Counted from the first letter of the stretch, positions 12,501-21,990 are shown. The stretch is DNA of 64,000 nucleotides from Candidula unifasciata (GCA_905116865.2 CAJHNH020008442.1:124001-188000); one strand, 5' to 3'. Made by a program: numbers and translations. The notes: generated by a model not told the origin, from the letters alone.

Positions 12501-15500
12501 GCTTTGAATGGCACCATATACACCCAGGACAAGCTTGTGGCAGCACCGCACAAGGTTATTTTATCCTGCTTGTCATGTCAATTTTTGTCACATATTTTTT
12601 GTAGAAGAAGAAGAGAGCTGTGATGAAAATATGTTCAAAATTGCATTGATCCCTGTGTGAATTCCGTGTACCCATTGTGGGAAAAACCTGACCCACAGTG
12701 ACTCTCCAACAGGCATGTCGTAAAAGTGAACTAATTGGGGAGTTTCCTTCAAAGTTGGAGTGCATCTGCCTGATAGGCAGGAAACCAACAATCTGCATAC
12801 AGTTAAATCAGATCTGTTAAATGAATGTGCATGCAACACTCAGGTTCTGTAACAAGACTAAAGTCCAGAGGTGGACAAACAACCAGAATTGTCCACTGGA
12901 GTGAACACCAAGAAGAAGAAGAAATTATATTGAAACAGGTATAATTATCATTCATCTGTTGTGCCATTTTATGCTTGCAGTCTAGTCCCCCATTCCGTTC
13001 TTCCTTGTGCAATCTTTTCCATAAGGATGGAATCTAGTCCAAGACCTCTGGCATCTCTCAACATTGTTTGTTTTAGGGTTTCTCTTGTACTGGTGCTTGA
13101 ACAACTCGACACTCATTGTCTCATGCATCCACTTGTTCCTGTAGTGAGGTGCTATTGTCATTAGGGAGTGGCATGTTTGAGTCCACTATGGTTATTAGGT
13201 TGTCTAGTGTGTCATCTTGTCTTTGTACTTCAGGGTGGTTTTTGTTGTAAACTGCAGATTTAGAAACTGGTATGGTCTGGCCTGGCCTGGTGGTGCCAGT
13301 GTTTCCCGAACTGTTCTTGGTCGTGGCGCCTTTTTTCAATTTAAAAAAAAATCCACGTCACCCTAACCTAAGTAAAAGTATGACTATTCATGTCTTGGTT
13401 AAATTAATTATGAAGCTATTGTAATATTTTGTGGCGCCACTATGAAGAGGTTGCGGTTACTCGGGGCACCACAGTGCACAGTTTGGGAATCACTGCCTTG
13501 TGCGATTGATTGTGTTTCCAACTACTGACTGGTGTAACTGCCGCTTCCATTGGCGATTGGCGATGAACTGCATGTGTAGTTTCAGACTCTTTGTTTTGGC
13601 ATTTCAGACATCGACCTGATGCATTGAATGTGTGTGTGTGCTACTGGATTTGCTGAGACTGCTCTTTATGTTAGTTATTTCAGGAGTGATGCCCTCTGCG
13701 GTTTTCACTGGCACAGGAAAATAGCAACTATAGGGTGACGCATTTACTGTGATGTTGGAACTGTGATTACCTCTGTACTTCTTTCTAAGTTATGAGTTAC
13801 ATTATCTTCACAGCACTCTGGACACATCCATAGGCGCTCAGATTCCCCTGTCAACATATTTATCGGCGTCGGGCAGTTAATAGTGCCAGTCCTTTGTTGG
13901 TTAACAAGACTGTGTGCGTCAGGTGTGCTTCTCATGCTTGGCTGTGCCGATCTTTACTCTCAGTACTTCTTTCTATGAGTATCAGTCAATGCAAATCAGA
14001 TTGTTTCTCATACTGTTTCTTCGGCATCGAGGGTTTCTTCTTCTGCCCAACACTCTGCTGGCAAACAGCGCTCTGTAAGGAGAGAGATGTCTGTATGGAT
14101 AAAACTGTGCAGTGCATTGATTTTTTTAGGCTTTAAGCACCTTGTTCAACAAAAGATGCAGGCATGAACGAACGAACAAATTCTATTTTCAAAGGGTCAC
14201 AAATTGGGCATGCAGGCACATCTTACATTTGGTCCTTCTAAACACTCACCTTTCACACAGCCGTTGTATTGTGTCAGTAAAGCATGTTAGGTTCATGTAA
14301 CAAAATCACTTACATACTGGACACTGCAGACTCACTAAACACTCATATATAAATTAGGTATGAGCCAAACAGCTCTCTGCCAGTGTCTTCGTGCTGAACA
14401 GACTCCAGAACATGTCCTGCAAAACTGTCCTCTCTTGGCGGAGCTGGGGAGCAATATATGGCAACACCCAGTTGAACTGACAACTAAGCTTTGGGGAAAT
14501 CTAAGAGACCTTGAGATGACATCCCAGTTTATGGCCCACAGGGGATTATGCGCATGACCAGAGATCGCTAAAGAAGAAGAATGTAACAATATGCATCTTA
14601 TGAAAATCAAGGGATTGGAGGCGGGGGGTGGGGGGTGGGGGCGGAGAAGCATAGATGGTGAATGCTTGCACACACACAATTACAACACATACATACCACA
14701 CAGTCATTCATACGGCTAATACACTCTCATATATACCCACACATTCTGTCATACACAGATACGTATACATAGATTCATACATATATCCACACATTCATAC
14801 ACAAATATGCATTAACACATTCATGCACCATCATACATGTGGGGAAATCAAAGAGAAGATATTTTTGGCTACAAGAGCAATAGCTACAGGAACACTTGTA
14901 CTGGACAACAGAGGCATTCTGAAGAGGATTTGTGAACAAATGCTGATGGGGAATATGAGGTTAGATTCAATAACATGTGAACATGGAGTTAGGAGTGGAT
15001 CTGGCAAGGAGGGATGTATGAAAGGAAGAGATCCATGTGTGTATAATGAGTGCTCCAGAAGATGGAGCACCTGTGAGTATGCTCAGTGTGCCAAGATGTT
15101 GATTCTCAAATCACTAATCAGTGACAGTTGAGCAATTGTTTATTTTATACACCGTCTGTACCACAGGTCGAGAAAATAGACATCAGGTATGCAAAGACAG
15201 CAAAACGTGTGGATGTGAGGAAATTGAAATTCACACTGTGGTCGCTATTAACTAAAGATAAACACTTGGTGAGTATTTCTTATTGATATTCAGGTCACTG
15301 TGTCGGTGACTAGTGTGACATTTTCTGATGAATTATCATTCAGGTTAAAGAGTTCAGTGACTGGTTTGAAGTTTTCTGTATTGTCATTCTAAATGTTGAG
15401 TTTGATGATAAGTTTGAAGTTTTCTGTATTGTCATTCTAAATGTTGAGTTTGATGATAAGTTTGAAGTTTTCTGTATTGTCATTCTAAATGTTGAGTTTG

Positions 15501-18500
15501 ATGATAAGTTTGAAGTTTTTTTGTATTGTCATTCTAAATGTTGAGTTTGGTGACAAATTTGAAGTTTTCTGTATTGTCATTCTAAATGTTGAGTTTGATG
15601 ATAAGTTTGAAGTTTTTTGTATTGTCATTCTAAATGTTGAGTTTGGTGACAAATTTGAAGTTTTCTGTATTGTCATTCTAAATGTTGAGTTTGATGATAA
15701 GTTTGAAGTTTTCTGTATTGTCATTCTAAATGTTGAGTTTGATGATAAGTTTGAAGTTTTCTGTATTGTCATTCTAAATGTTGAGTTTGATGATAAGTTT
15801 GAAGTTTTCTGTATTGTCATTCTAAATGTTGAGTTTGATGATAAGTTTGAAGTTTTCTGTATTGTCATTCTAAATGTTGAGTTTGATGATAAGTTTGAAG
15901 TTTTTTTGTATTGTCATTCTAAATGTTGAGTTTGGTGACAAATTTGAAGTTTTCTGTATTGTCATTCTAAATGTTGAGTTTGATGATAAGTTTGAAGTTT
16001 TTTGTATTGTCATTCTAAATGTTGAGTTTGGTGACAAATTTGAAGTTTTCTGTATTGTCATTCTAAATGTTGAGTTTGATGATAAGTTTGAAGTTTTTTG
16101 TATTGTCATTCTAAATGTTGAGTTTGGTGACAAATTTGAAGTTTTCTGTATTGTCATTCTAAATGTTGAGTTTGATGATAAGTTTGAAGTTTTTTGTATT
16201 GTCATTCTAAATGTTGAGTTTGGTGACAAATTTGAAGTTTTCTGTATTGTCATTCTAAATGTTGAGTTTGATGATAAGTTTGAAGTTTTTTTGTATTGTC
16301 ATTCTAAATGTTGAGTTTGGTGACAAATTTGAAGTTTTCTGTATTGTCATTCTAAATGTTGAGTTCAGTGACTAGTTTGAAGTTTTCTGTATTGTCATTC
16401 AAAATGTTGAATTCAGTGACTAGTTTGAAGTTTTCTGTATTGTCATTCTAAATGTTGAATTCAGTGACTAGTTTGAAGTTTTCTGTATTGTCATTCTAAA
16501 TGTTGAGTTTGGTGACTAGTTTGAAGTTTTCTGTATTGTCATTCTAAATGTTGAATTCAGTGACTAGTTTGAAGTTTTCTGTATTGTCATTCTAAATGTT
16601 GAATTCAGTGACTAGTTTGAAGTTTTCTGTATTGTCATTCTAAATGTTGAGTTTGGTGACTAGTTTGAAGTTTTCTGTATTGTCATTCTAAATGTTGAAT
16701 TCAGTGACTAGTTTGAAGTTTTCTGTATTGTCATTCTAAATGTTGAATTCAGTGACTAGTTTGAAGTTTTCTGTATTGTCATTCTAAATGTTGAATTCAG
16801 TGACTAGTTTGAAGTTTTCTGTATTGTCATTCTAAATGTTGAGTTTGGTGACAAATTTGAAGTTTTCTGTATTGTCATTCTAAATGTTGAGTTCAGTGAC
16901 TAGTTTGACGTTTTCTGTATTGTCATTCTAAATGTTGAGTTCAGTGACTAGATTGAAGTTTTCTGTATTGTCATTCTAAATGTTGAGTTCAGTGACTAGT
17001 TTGAAGTTTTCTGTATTGTCATTCAGGTTAGTGAGTCCTCTGGCTGTTGTAAAGGTTGTTTTTTGTTGTTGAAAATTTGACTTCATAAATCTAAGGCTTT
17101 GTGACTGCTCATAAAAATTTTGGGAAATCTGTATGACCCTTTCATTCTGTTTCCATGTGACTGGGACTGATTTACCTGCTTAAATATTATTTTGTGGATA
17201 CATTTTCAAATTGTTGATTTTCATGCAGAAGTAGTAATTTTACTTTCTGTAAATAAAAGTAAGTAATCCATATGCACACCTAAAGGATATTGCATATTAA
17301 GTACCAGACTCATGTTTACTGAGCTATATCCCGATGTAAGCTTTTGCTAAGTTTACAGTATTTATGGGTGTGTGTCTGTTTGTCTGCATGCTGTGTAAAC
17401 TAGTATTTATGCTAATTCAAAAATAACATTATGCATTATTTACTTGAGTTCTTGCCAGAATTCAATAACGAGCAACAAAAAAGCTGAGATGTTCAGCTAT
17501 AGGATTTATGTCTGGTGTATGTAGCAATGGATACTTGTCTTCTCCTCTCTCCAGCCTGAAATCTCCTATGGAGTACAGACTTTTAACCAATTCATGCCAA
17601 GCCTTTTGTATAATAGTTTTAACAGTTTATGGTTTTTGCAAGCTTGCTTTGTGGTGCAGCAGTCACCCAAGCTCCCTGTGTGGGCGCTGGGGCCCCACGT
17701 TGAAGGATGAAAATTAATAGGTCCCTTCTTTCTCTCTCAGCTCGGCCCCCACCCCCTTTCCTTCCTTTTCAAACATGGCATCCCCACCCTCTTTCCTTCC
17801 TTTTCAAACATGGCATTCAAAACAACTAATTATGGGTTGGCTGAAAGTGAATGTTTTGGGCCAACAAGCACAGAATATTGTAGCCTAGCTGTACAATGCA
17901 ACACGCCAATTGCCATTTTTAGGGCAAACACAGAAGCCTGCCCTTTTTAGATGCCTCTTTTGACATGTATGGTATGATAAATTATCAGTATTTGCTTCCC
18001 TCCTGGCCAGCAAGCAACACAGATGATGGAAACTTGCATTTTCAGTATTGTGTGCCCGGCTTGCTACCGTAGTTGGCTAAACAGGATTGCACGGCGACCG
18101 GGTGACGAACTCCCTGTGGTCCAGGTTCATACCCAGTTGTAGGCAGAAAAGCCACATTTCTCCCAGATTTACGGTATTTATCATGGAATCAAAGCCAAAG
18201 GGTTGTGATATCCATAATACCGTGCCTAAGGGTTAACAACTCATGGCTTCTGGATACTTAAAAAAAAAAAATGACAGTATTGTGTTTGGGTCTTCTTCTA
18301 TGAAACTCTGGGATTTACTATCACATGCAGGTTGCACCTGTTTCATTGTGTAATTAATGCTAAAAATAAACATGCAGTAGGACTTCTGCAGTCAAAGTTG
18401 TTAACTGGCTTAGAATTTAAGGATTATTTTTGTCTGTCTATGAGTAATTTTAAATGTCCCTGATTAGGTGAGTGAGGAGACTCAACGGCCTGATATATCT

Positions 18501-20396
18501 GAAGATGTGTCAGTAAAGATGTCAGATCCTCAGAACTTCAAGGAATTAAAAGATAATTTGCTGTCACAAGTTTCAACTAACATGGCCAAAAATCTCACCA
18601 TTCAGACTGTGTTTGCATGCCTGCTGTATATCACAAATGAAAAGGTAAGGTAGCCTCAGGTTTTCCCTTGTTGAAACTTTAATGTCCTGGACTTGTATGC
18701 TCCGATTGTATTCTGTTGTTTCTTTGATCCATGCTTTAACATTACCGTACTTGAATTCTTCTGTTGTTTATTTGCTCCAGACTTTAATGTTACCGTTCTT
18801 GTATGCTTCTTTGCTCCACATGTTAACAATACTTGTATTCTTCCATTGTTTCTTTGCTCCAATGTACTTCTACCGCTTTGCATTGATTTAGAACATTCAG
18901 AGAGCATTGGCAAACTACTTATTGCCTTGTTAAACTACAAGAGAGTCAAAACATGCTGGAGTTGTTCTGCCGTCCTGTAAAGGACGCAACAAACTTATTT
19001 CTCTCAAACTCTGCTAGGAAATAGACAAGTTTTGGAAATGAGCAATTTAGCCTCTTGTGGAGAGGCATGATCGCCCACGCCAGTCGGCAAGGCACCTGAT
19101 GATGATGACCTCTACTTCTTAATCCACACTTTCAATGCATTATAACATATAGATAAAGAGATTATTAAAAGTAAAACAAATTTTTCATGTGCATTTACAT
19201 ACACAGATAAGCAACATTTGAAACAAGAATAGAGAAAACAAATTAAACAGCATAAATAATACTTTTTTTACTGTCAAAATATTCCTTTTATGGCAATGTT
19301 CAGGTGGTCACAATTCTCACATCAAATATATGTCCATAAGGAATATATTTATTGTCTGAAGATGACTTAGTTATGTTTAGTGAAATATGTTCTGATTCAG
19401 CAGCTGTGGAGCACTTAAGAATTGAGGGAGTTATACGGATATGTGTCATAGAAAATCAAAATCAACTTACCATCATCTAACTGACATTCTACATTCTTCT
19501 GCTTTGATTTATAAATCATATCCTGCATTAGATTGATAAGTCGACCACCCTTGAAATGGTGGTAAAAAACCCACATAGATCACATTACATAGGAGCGCAG
19601 CAAGCTTCTGATCTCCTTCAGTGTGGAAACAAACATCACACAAGCACGTGTTGTACTAGAATGTTGCAAGCTACATGAACTATCTCTTTCAGTGTAGAAA
19701 CAAACATCACACAAGCACATGTTGTACTAGAGTGTTGCAAGCTACATGAACTATCTCTTTCAGTGTAGAAACAAACATCACACAAGCACATGTTGTATTA
19801 GAGTGTTGCAAGCTACATAAACAATCTCTTTCAGTCTAGAAACAAACATCACACATGCTGTACTAGAATGTTGCAAGCTACATAAACTATCTCTTTTAGT
19901 GTAGAAACAAACATCACACACTCTGTACTAGAATGTTGCAAGCTACATGAACTATCTCTTTCCGTGTAGAAACAAACATCACACATGCTGTTCTAGAATG
20001 TTGCAAGCTACATAAACTATCTCTTTCAGTGTGGAAGAAAACATCACACATACTGTACTAGAATGTTGCAAGCTACATAAACTATCTCTTTCAGTGTAGA
20101 AACAAACATCACACATGCTGTACTAGAATGTTGCAAGCTCCATATTTTTCCAGTATTTGTTTCTTTTCTTCACATTTCGAAACTGGAGATTGTAATTTTG
20201 TTGGCGGTTATGATTCAAATATTTATTCATCCATAAATCTGTTTATTTCAGGTTTTGAAACTGACCAGCTCTGAAGCAATGGATGACATATTCATTGATG
20301 ATTCAAATATTTATTCATCCATAAATCTGTTTATTTCAGGTTTTGAAACTGACCAGCTCTGAAGCAATGGATGACATATTCATTGAACAAGGATAA
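388..20396 (+). CDS. NCAPH: Condensin complex subunit 2 (Barren/CAP-H), C-terminal part, nine exons
   Basis: This is the kleisin subunit of condensin I, which bridges the SMC2/SMC4 ATPase pair to compact mitotic chromosomes. Exons: 388-532, 4024-4114, 6308-6438, 7190-7428, 9655-9756, 12399-12554, 15167-15268, 18468-18644, 20340-20396. Every junction is GT-AG and every phase matches, giving 399 residues and a stop. Family hallmarks seen here are the WAGPAHW block, the RLFHKPHL block, the [16 protein letters not shown] stretch followed by LWSLLT, and the C-terminal [17 protein letters not shown] with a DDIFIEQG end, all in the family order. The C-terminal part is the kleisin winged-helix region that binds an SMC head (family knowledge). 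The human protein is about 740 residues, so the N-terminal exons lie left of the window. Introns carry seven minisatellites and several transposon fragments. No promoter is visible. The identity is from remembered family sequence, not a search. Confidence 0.92.
728..1252. repeat. Minisatellite, 40-bp unit, ~13 copies
   Basis: The unit runs from AGTAGCATACACAAAATAGG to the TTCCTTGAAACAGC end, with point differences and a few short units. It lies in the NCAPH intron after exon 388-532. Open frames through it on the minus strand are repeat shadows. Confidence 0.95.
1683..1942 (-). mobile_element. tRNA-derived SINE
   Basis: On the minus strand it begins like a tRNA: GTGGCAGAGCGGCTAGACGC (A-box-like) and GGTCATGGGTTCGCTCCC (B-box), followed by a body that ends with the TTTAGGC...GGGTCCTTT segment. 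Related copies lie at 2225-2420 (+), 4910-5290 (two partial, -), 6570-6695 (+), 23612-23795 (-), 26110-26215 and 26465-26675 (+), 31135-31380 (-). Confidence 0.82.
2225..2430 (+). mobile_element. tRNA-derived SINE copy
   Basis: Opens with AGAGGCATAGCGACTAGATG and a degenerate B-box (GGTCTGAGATCAAATCC), then TACCAGGTAAAGTCC and GATGTTGACCATATCACCCA, the body of the 1683-1942 family on the plus strand. Confidence 0.7.
4024..4114 (+). CDS. NCAPH: NCAPH exon (91 nt)
   Basis: Bounded by TTTGGTTTCTGCAG and GTAAGAAA. It takes one base from the previous exon and leaves two, which is exactly what is needed to join 532 to 6308 in frame. Without it, direct splicing of 532 to 6308 meets a stop. It encodes [20 protein letters not shown] and [11 protein letters not shown]. 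No motif is recognised. The support is phase and splice sites. Confidence 0.8.
4195..4275 (+). mobile_element. LINE tail with GATGATGAT end
   Basis: GGAGAGGCATGATTGCCCAC and GCCAGTCGGCAAGGCACCTG precede GATGATGAT. The same sequence is at 19058-19108, 35215-35280 and, reversed, near 46480-46520. It is the last block of a retroelement protein (WRGIIAHASRQ in the 35215 copy) with a short-repeat tail. Confidence 0.65.
4300..4690 (+). mobile_element. Decayed LINE reverse-transcriptase C-terminus
   Basis: [20 protein letters not shown], then [17 protein letters not shown] and EALKGEIKG correspond to the R.W.GH.LR ... AL.W.P.G end of mollusc LINE proteins. Further on, [15 protein letters not shown] matches its last block. 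Frame changes separate them. Confidence 0.6.
5590..6300. repeat. Minisatellite, ~40-bp degenerate unit
   Basis: Units carry GATACATTTATCCATTTGTT with variable spacers (ACATGTCTAGTTCT or similar), degrading after 6080 to shorter CAGTTCTGATA units. The array runs right into the acceptor of exon 6308-6438. Confidence 0.92.
6308..6438 (+). CDS. NCAPH: NCAPH exon with WAGPAHW motif
   Basis: The acceptor is TGATATTTTCAG and the donor GTAAGTAAG. It encodes [20 protein letters not shown] followed by [19 protein letters not shown]. The short-spaced SYF...TWAGP.HWR block is characteristic of CAP-H. The acceptor lies directly at the end of a ~40-bp minisatellite. Confidence 0.92.
7190..7428 (+). CDS. 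NCAPH: NCAPH exon with RLFHKPHL motif
   Basis: The acceptor is TATTTATTGCAG and the donor GTAAGATT. It starts with a lysine-rich run ([13 protein letters not shown]), then [18 protein letters not shown] and TTLPEDQQ, ending [13 protein letters not shown]. This matches the CAP-H segment that ends with a leucine-rich KPHL box. It leaves in phase 0. Confidence 0.93.
7545..8785. repeat. Minisatellite, 23-bp unit, ~50 copies
   Basis: The main unit is TGACCTCTAACATCACTGCC plus TCC. The left end is a looser form (TGTCTCCTCACTCTAACAGC). It lies in the intron after NCAPH exon 7190-7428. The units are pyrimidine-rich, nearly free of AG, and each holds CTAAC and CTGAC. Confidence 0.95.
8890..9075 (-). 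repeat. Interspersed repeat of unknown type
   Basis: GTATCTGTTGTTATGAATAG and GGCACCTTTTCATCTTTCCA recur in reverse at 41035-41110 and partly at 58808-58835. Sequence near 9515-9560 (ATTTTCTCCTTTGCCCCTAT) recurs at 59005-59030. They may be parts of one element. Confidence 0.5.
9238..9400 (+). mobile_element. tRNA-like SINE, second family
   Basis: Contains GTGGCTAAGGTGTTGCCAAC (A-box-like) and GTGCCGGGTTCGATTCCAGC (B-box) at tRNA spacing, followed by GCAGGCAATTTAGCAGCAG. A different body from the 1683 family. It does not fold as an intact tRNA. Confidence 0.6.
9655..9756 (+). CDS. NCAPH: NCAPH exon (acidic/Asn-rich linker)
   Basis: The acceptor is TAATCCACAG and the donor GTAAGTCC. It is 34 codons, phase 0 to phase 0: [20 protein letters not shown], then [14 protein letters not shown]. 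This is a poorly conserved linker, placed by order and phase. Confidence 0.85.
9864..10176. mobile_element. Possible decayed hAT-like MITE
   Basis: The right end reads GGGAACCACTGCACTG and the left CAGTGTGCCTATTTAGAGGT. Internal GGGGTCC-type blocks recur at 10057, 10112 and 10140. The ends match each other only loosely. Confidence 0.3.
10235..10530. repeat. Minisatellite, ~36-bp unit, ~7 copies
   Basis: Repeats of CAGATTACTTGTCTATTATA and ATAGGAATTCAC, diverging to the right. Intronic. Confidence 0.85.
10740..11660 (+). mobile_element. LINE 3' fragment with RNase H domain (decayed)
   Basis: The frame 10930-11238 holds an RNase H core: VVIYTDGSV with the first catalytic Asp, and [14 protein letters not shown] with the catalytic Glu. 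Broken frames follow, and a later one ends [14 protein letters not shown], a typical tail of mollusc RNase-H-bearing non-LTR elements. Stops and frame changes show it is dead. Confidence 0.75.
11935..12190 (-). mobile_element. LINE reverse-transcriptase fragment
   Basis: Alignable by eye to 39740-39980 (CTTCAGTGTATTGTATCCAC, CCCAGGCCACCATGAAGCCT and GCTGTTTATGTCAC parts). Same orientation, decayed. Confidence 0.6.
12399..12554 (+). CDS. NCAPH: NCAPH exon (linker before SMC-binding part)
   Basis: The acceptor is TTTTTCAAAACAG and the donor GTTATTTT. It is 52 codons, phase 0 to 0. It is rich in D, N, S and Q and ends DKLVAAPHK. In CAP-H this precedes the conserved YAKTAK block, which is what the next exon encodes. 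Confidence 0.88.
12640..12922 (+). mobile_element. SINE with GAA-rich tail (reference copy)
   Basis: Reads CCCATTGTGGGAAAAACCTG, then AACAGGCATGTCGTAAAAGT, GGAGTGCATCTGCCTGATAG, CAACAATCTGCATAC and AGTCCAGAGGTGGACAAACA, ending AAGAAGAAGAAGAA. At least ten related copies are in the window, in both orientations, all near 300 bp or truncated. No coding capacity. Confidence 0.85.
13297..13497. mobile_element. Short hAT/Charlie-like MITE
   Basis: The left end CAGTGTTTCCCGAACTGTTC and the right end (reverse complement CAGTGATTCCCAAACTGTGC) are inverted repeats of the CAGTG-TTCCCAAACT type known from hAT MITEs. The flanking 8 bases agree only partly. Confidence 0.55.
13744..13960 (-). mobile_element. 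LINE ORF1 fragment with PHD-like Cys motif
   Basis: The minus frame has [20 protein letters not shown] then [10 protein letters not shown], a W.CP.C end typical of the PHD-like finger in ORF1 of CR1-like elements. Flanking DNA at 13195-13740 resembles 27830-28170 (GCAGATTTAGAAACTGGT and CAACTATAGGGTGACG parts). Confidence 0.5.
14335..14580 (+). mobile_element. LINE 3' end (CxC...[10 protein letters not shown] tail)
   Basis: The frame encodes [20 protein letters not shown] then QNCPLLAEL and [16 protein letters not shown], the Cys/His tail found after the RNase H domain of jockey-like LINEs. It ends with a stop and GAAGAAGAA. A GT/CA-rich stretch follows (14660-14830). Confidence 0.7.
15167..15268 (+). 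CDS. NCAPH: NCAPH exon with YAKTAK motif
   Basis: The acceptor is GTACCACAG and the donor GTGAGTAT. The 34 codons read [20 protein letters not shown] then [14 protein letters not shown], one of the best conserved CAP-H segments. A 1.7-kb minisatellite begins about 60 bases downstream. Confidence 0.95.
15335..17030. repeat. Minisatellite, 48-bp unit with higher-order structure
   Basis: The unit is TTTGAAGTTTTCTGTATTGT then CATTCTAAATGTTGAGTT and GTGACTAG; about 35 copies. Variants (GATGATAAG, GGTGACAAA, CAGTGACTAG) alternate. The block 15489-15873 recurs 385 bases later, showing that blocks of eight units were duplicated. Frames of 127 and 146 codons on both strands are repeat artefacts. Confidence 0.95.
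18050..18240 (+). mobile_element. tRNA-like SINE remnant
   Basis: GTAGTTGGCTAAACAGGATT and GTGGTCCAGGTTCATACCC resemble A- and B-boxes, then an unrelated body. Low copy in this window. Confidence 0.4.
18468..18644 (+). CDS. NCAPH: NCAPH exon, C-terminal winged-helix part
   Basis: The acceptor is TCCCTGATTAG and the donor GTAAGGTA. The 59 codons include [14 protein letters not shown] and [18 protein letters not shown]. This is the C-terminal kleisin region, where CAP-H has a helix and a FACLLHLANE-like block. Confidence 0.95.
18665..18880. repeat. Short degenerate tandem repeat, ~55-60 bp unit
   Basis: Three to four diverged copies with TTCTTTGCTCCA and ACTTTAATGTTACCGT. Lies just after the donor of NCAPH exon 18468-18644. 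Confidence 0.7.
19055..19110 (+). mobile_element. LINE tail with GATGATGAT end
   Basis: A short copy of the WRG.IAHASRQ block tail, inserted in the last-but-one NCAPH intron. Confidence 0.65.
19612..20140. repeat. Minisatellite, ~65-72 bp unit, ~8 copies
   Basis: The unit has CTATCTCTTTCAGTGTAGAA, then ACAAACATCACAC and GTTGCAAGCTACAT. It ends about 110 bases before the first of the duplicated last-exon acceptors. Each unit holds a pyrimidine tract followed by CAG. Confidence 0.92.
20211..20386 (+). repeat. Perfect 88-bp tandem duplication of acceptor plus last exon
   Basis: Copies 20211-20298 and 20299-20386 are identical by eye. Each holds the intron end, the CAG acceptor and 47 bases of the last NCAPH exon. 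If the first acceptor (exon from 20252) is used, the frame runs into intron-copy sequence and stops at 20360-20362. The result is a 36-residue tail that keeps [15 protein letters not shown] but loses EQG. Confidence 0.95.
20340..20396 (+). CDS. NCAPH: NCAPH last exon
   Basis: The acceptor is CTGTTTATTTCAG. It encodes [18 protein letters not shown] and a TAA stop, matching the CAP-H C-terminus. An identical acceptor and most of this exon also occur 88 bases upstream because of a tandem duplication. Only this downstream copy reads to the conserved end. Confidence 0.93.
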   Translation, partial: VLKLTSSEAMDDIFIEQG

Positions 20397-20659
20397 CACG
20401 GAGGCTGGCTGGGTCCTCTCATGTTTCTGTATTTTAAAACTTCAATTTGTTAGAGGTGTGCATGTCAAAGATTTAACACTTTCAGTCCCAGGAAGTAACA
20501 ACAGCAGGTCACCCAGCCATAAAAAAACCCACTGTGAACAACCATGAGAGCATGCTTTCAGCGATGAAGTTAGGTACACAGTTGGTCACAAGGGCAGCCT
20601 GATGTTGAAGTATGATATGACCAGATGCTCAAATTAACAACATATGCAGTAAGAGATAG

Positions 20660-20945
20660 TTCCTTTTTCTTAGCATTCTCTAGTTGTAAACACCAGCGGA
20701 AAGTTGTTGTCGTTCATTTACTTCTGGACTTTGGTTAGTCTTGTTTCAGATCTTGAGTTTTGCATGCACGTCTGTTTTACAGACCTGCAGACTTTTGGTT
20801 GCTTGCCTCTCAGGCAGATGCATCCTGACTTTAAGGGAAACACATCTAATTAGTGTCTATTTTCACCTTCCAAAAAGGGACCTAACCCACATCGGGATGA
20901 TAGAGAATCAGGTAGAGACTCATTGGTGATATGTTGCTGGGGACA
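20660..20945 (-). mobile_element. GAA-tail SINE copy
   Basis: Reverse of the family: GTAAACACCAGCGGAAAGTT, CAGACCTGCAGACTTTTGGT and TCTCAGGCAGATGCATCCTG. It lies in the NCAPH 3' flank. Confidence 0.78.
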
Positions 20946-21639
20946 GAGAGTTAATGAAAACCTAACTACAAAGTGTTTTTATTGTATATATATATATATG
21001 TGTGTGCAGGCTCGGAATTTTCCTTCAGTTTTTGCACTTTCATTTACAACACTATTAGCCATCTGTTCCTTGTTCTGTACATTGGTTTAATTTCATTTCT
21101 ACTGACTCTGACTCAGTTCCTTATAATGGTAATTGTTTTAAATGTTTTCTTTTTCAGATATTCCCGCATTTTAATTCAAAACAACGTCTTTCTGTCTTTT
21201 TTCTGGCTCTGTATTGGTTTCCATCCATTTCAGCCGATTCTGACCGAGGTCCTAGTGTGTAAACTGTGCCTGAAATAACGTTTTAAATGTGCAGTTTTTC
21301 CTTTCTGTTTGCCTATCATCTACTCACATCTAAGCCAGGTAGGAAACTGAATATGTTTACTATCAAAAACCTAATAAATTAGATACAGAAATAATTTAGA
21401 TTAAAATATGTAAGCTTGGTCCTTGCTAATGTCCGAGAAAGTTCACAATGGCAATGCTAAAATTATTGGTTTACTATTTCCAGAGAGGGCCAAATGTACA
21501 ACTCTTGCTTTCAGAGTTGCTCACCAAACAAAAGATATAAAAACACATGTAACATATTTACTGGCACATGTGAATATTACCCAACCATACACAGTACATT
21601 AGACAGGAAGATTTAATAAATGACTGGGTCAGTTTGAAA

Positions 21640-21990
21640 AGGGTGAGCGTGCCAAGAGGTTAGGGTAATGATCTTGTGCACCAGTTCTGATCCCCAGTAG
21701 GGATTTGTTTCGTACCAAAAATGAATGAGCGGCCTAGCCTTCTCGTGGCTACTTGGACAAAAGCTTGCATTCCCAGCACAGTTCTGGCAGACAATGGCTT
21801 TGGTACAATACATGTGGAAAGGAGAATTCTGACTTGCTCAATTAACATGAGTTGAGTTGATTCAAGAACCGACATCACAGCACTCGGGGCATTCCCATAA
21901 GTACTTAGTAACCATCTTCAGCAGCCAGTGAAGAGTTCCAATTCTAATGGTGCCAATAGCATTCTGATTAAACGTCTGTCTTACTTTTCC
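21640..21990 (-). mobile_element. LINE 3' tail (RNase H family)
   Basis: The minus strand carries the CACTCGGGGCATTCCC segment (plus-strand view), the complement of the tail that encodes W.CPEC at 11560-11620, followed by the GGTGCCAATAG block. Confidence 0.5.

Larger units (their letters stand above)
15269..18467 (+). other. NCAPH intron
   Basis: Holds the 48-bp array to 17030. 17040-18040 is AT-rich with a pyrimidine-rich duplicated stretch near 17752-17815 (CTTTCCTTCCTTTTCAAACA twice), then a tRNA-like remnant. Nothing coding is seen. Confidence 0.6.

Noticed and set aside
15485..16314. Long open frames on both strands of the 48-bp array
   Set aside because: Simultaneous openness on both strands and perfect periodicity show repeat shadow, not coding.
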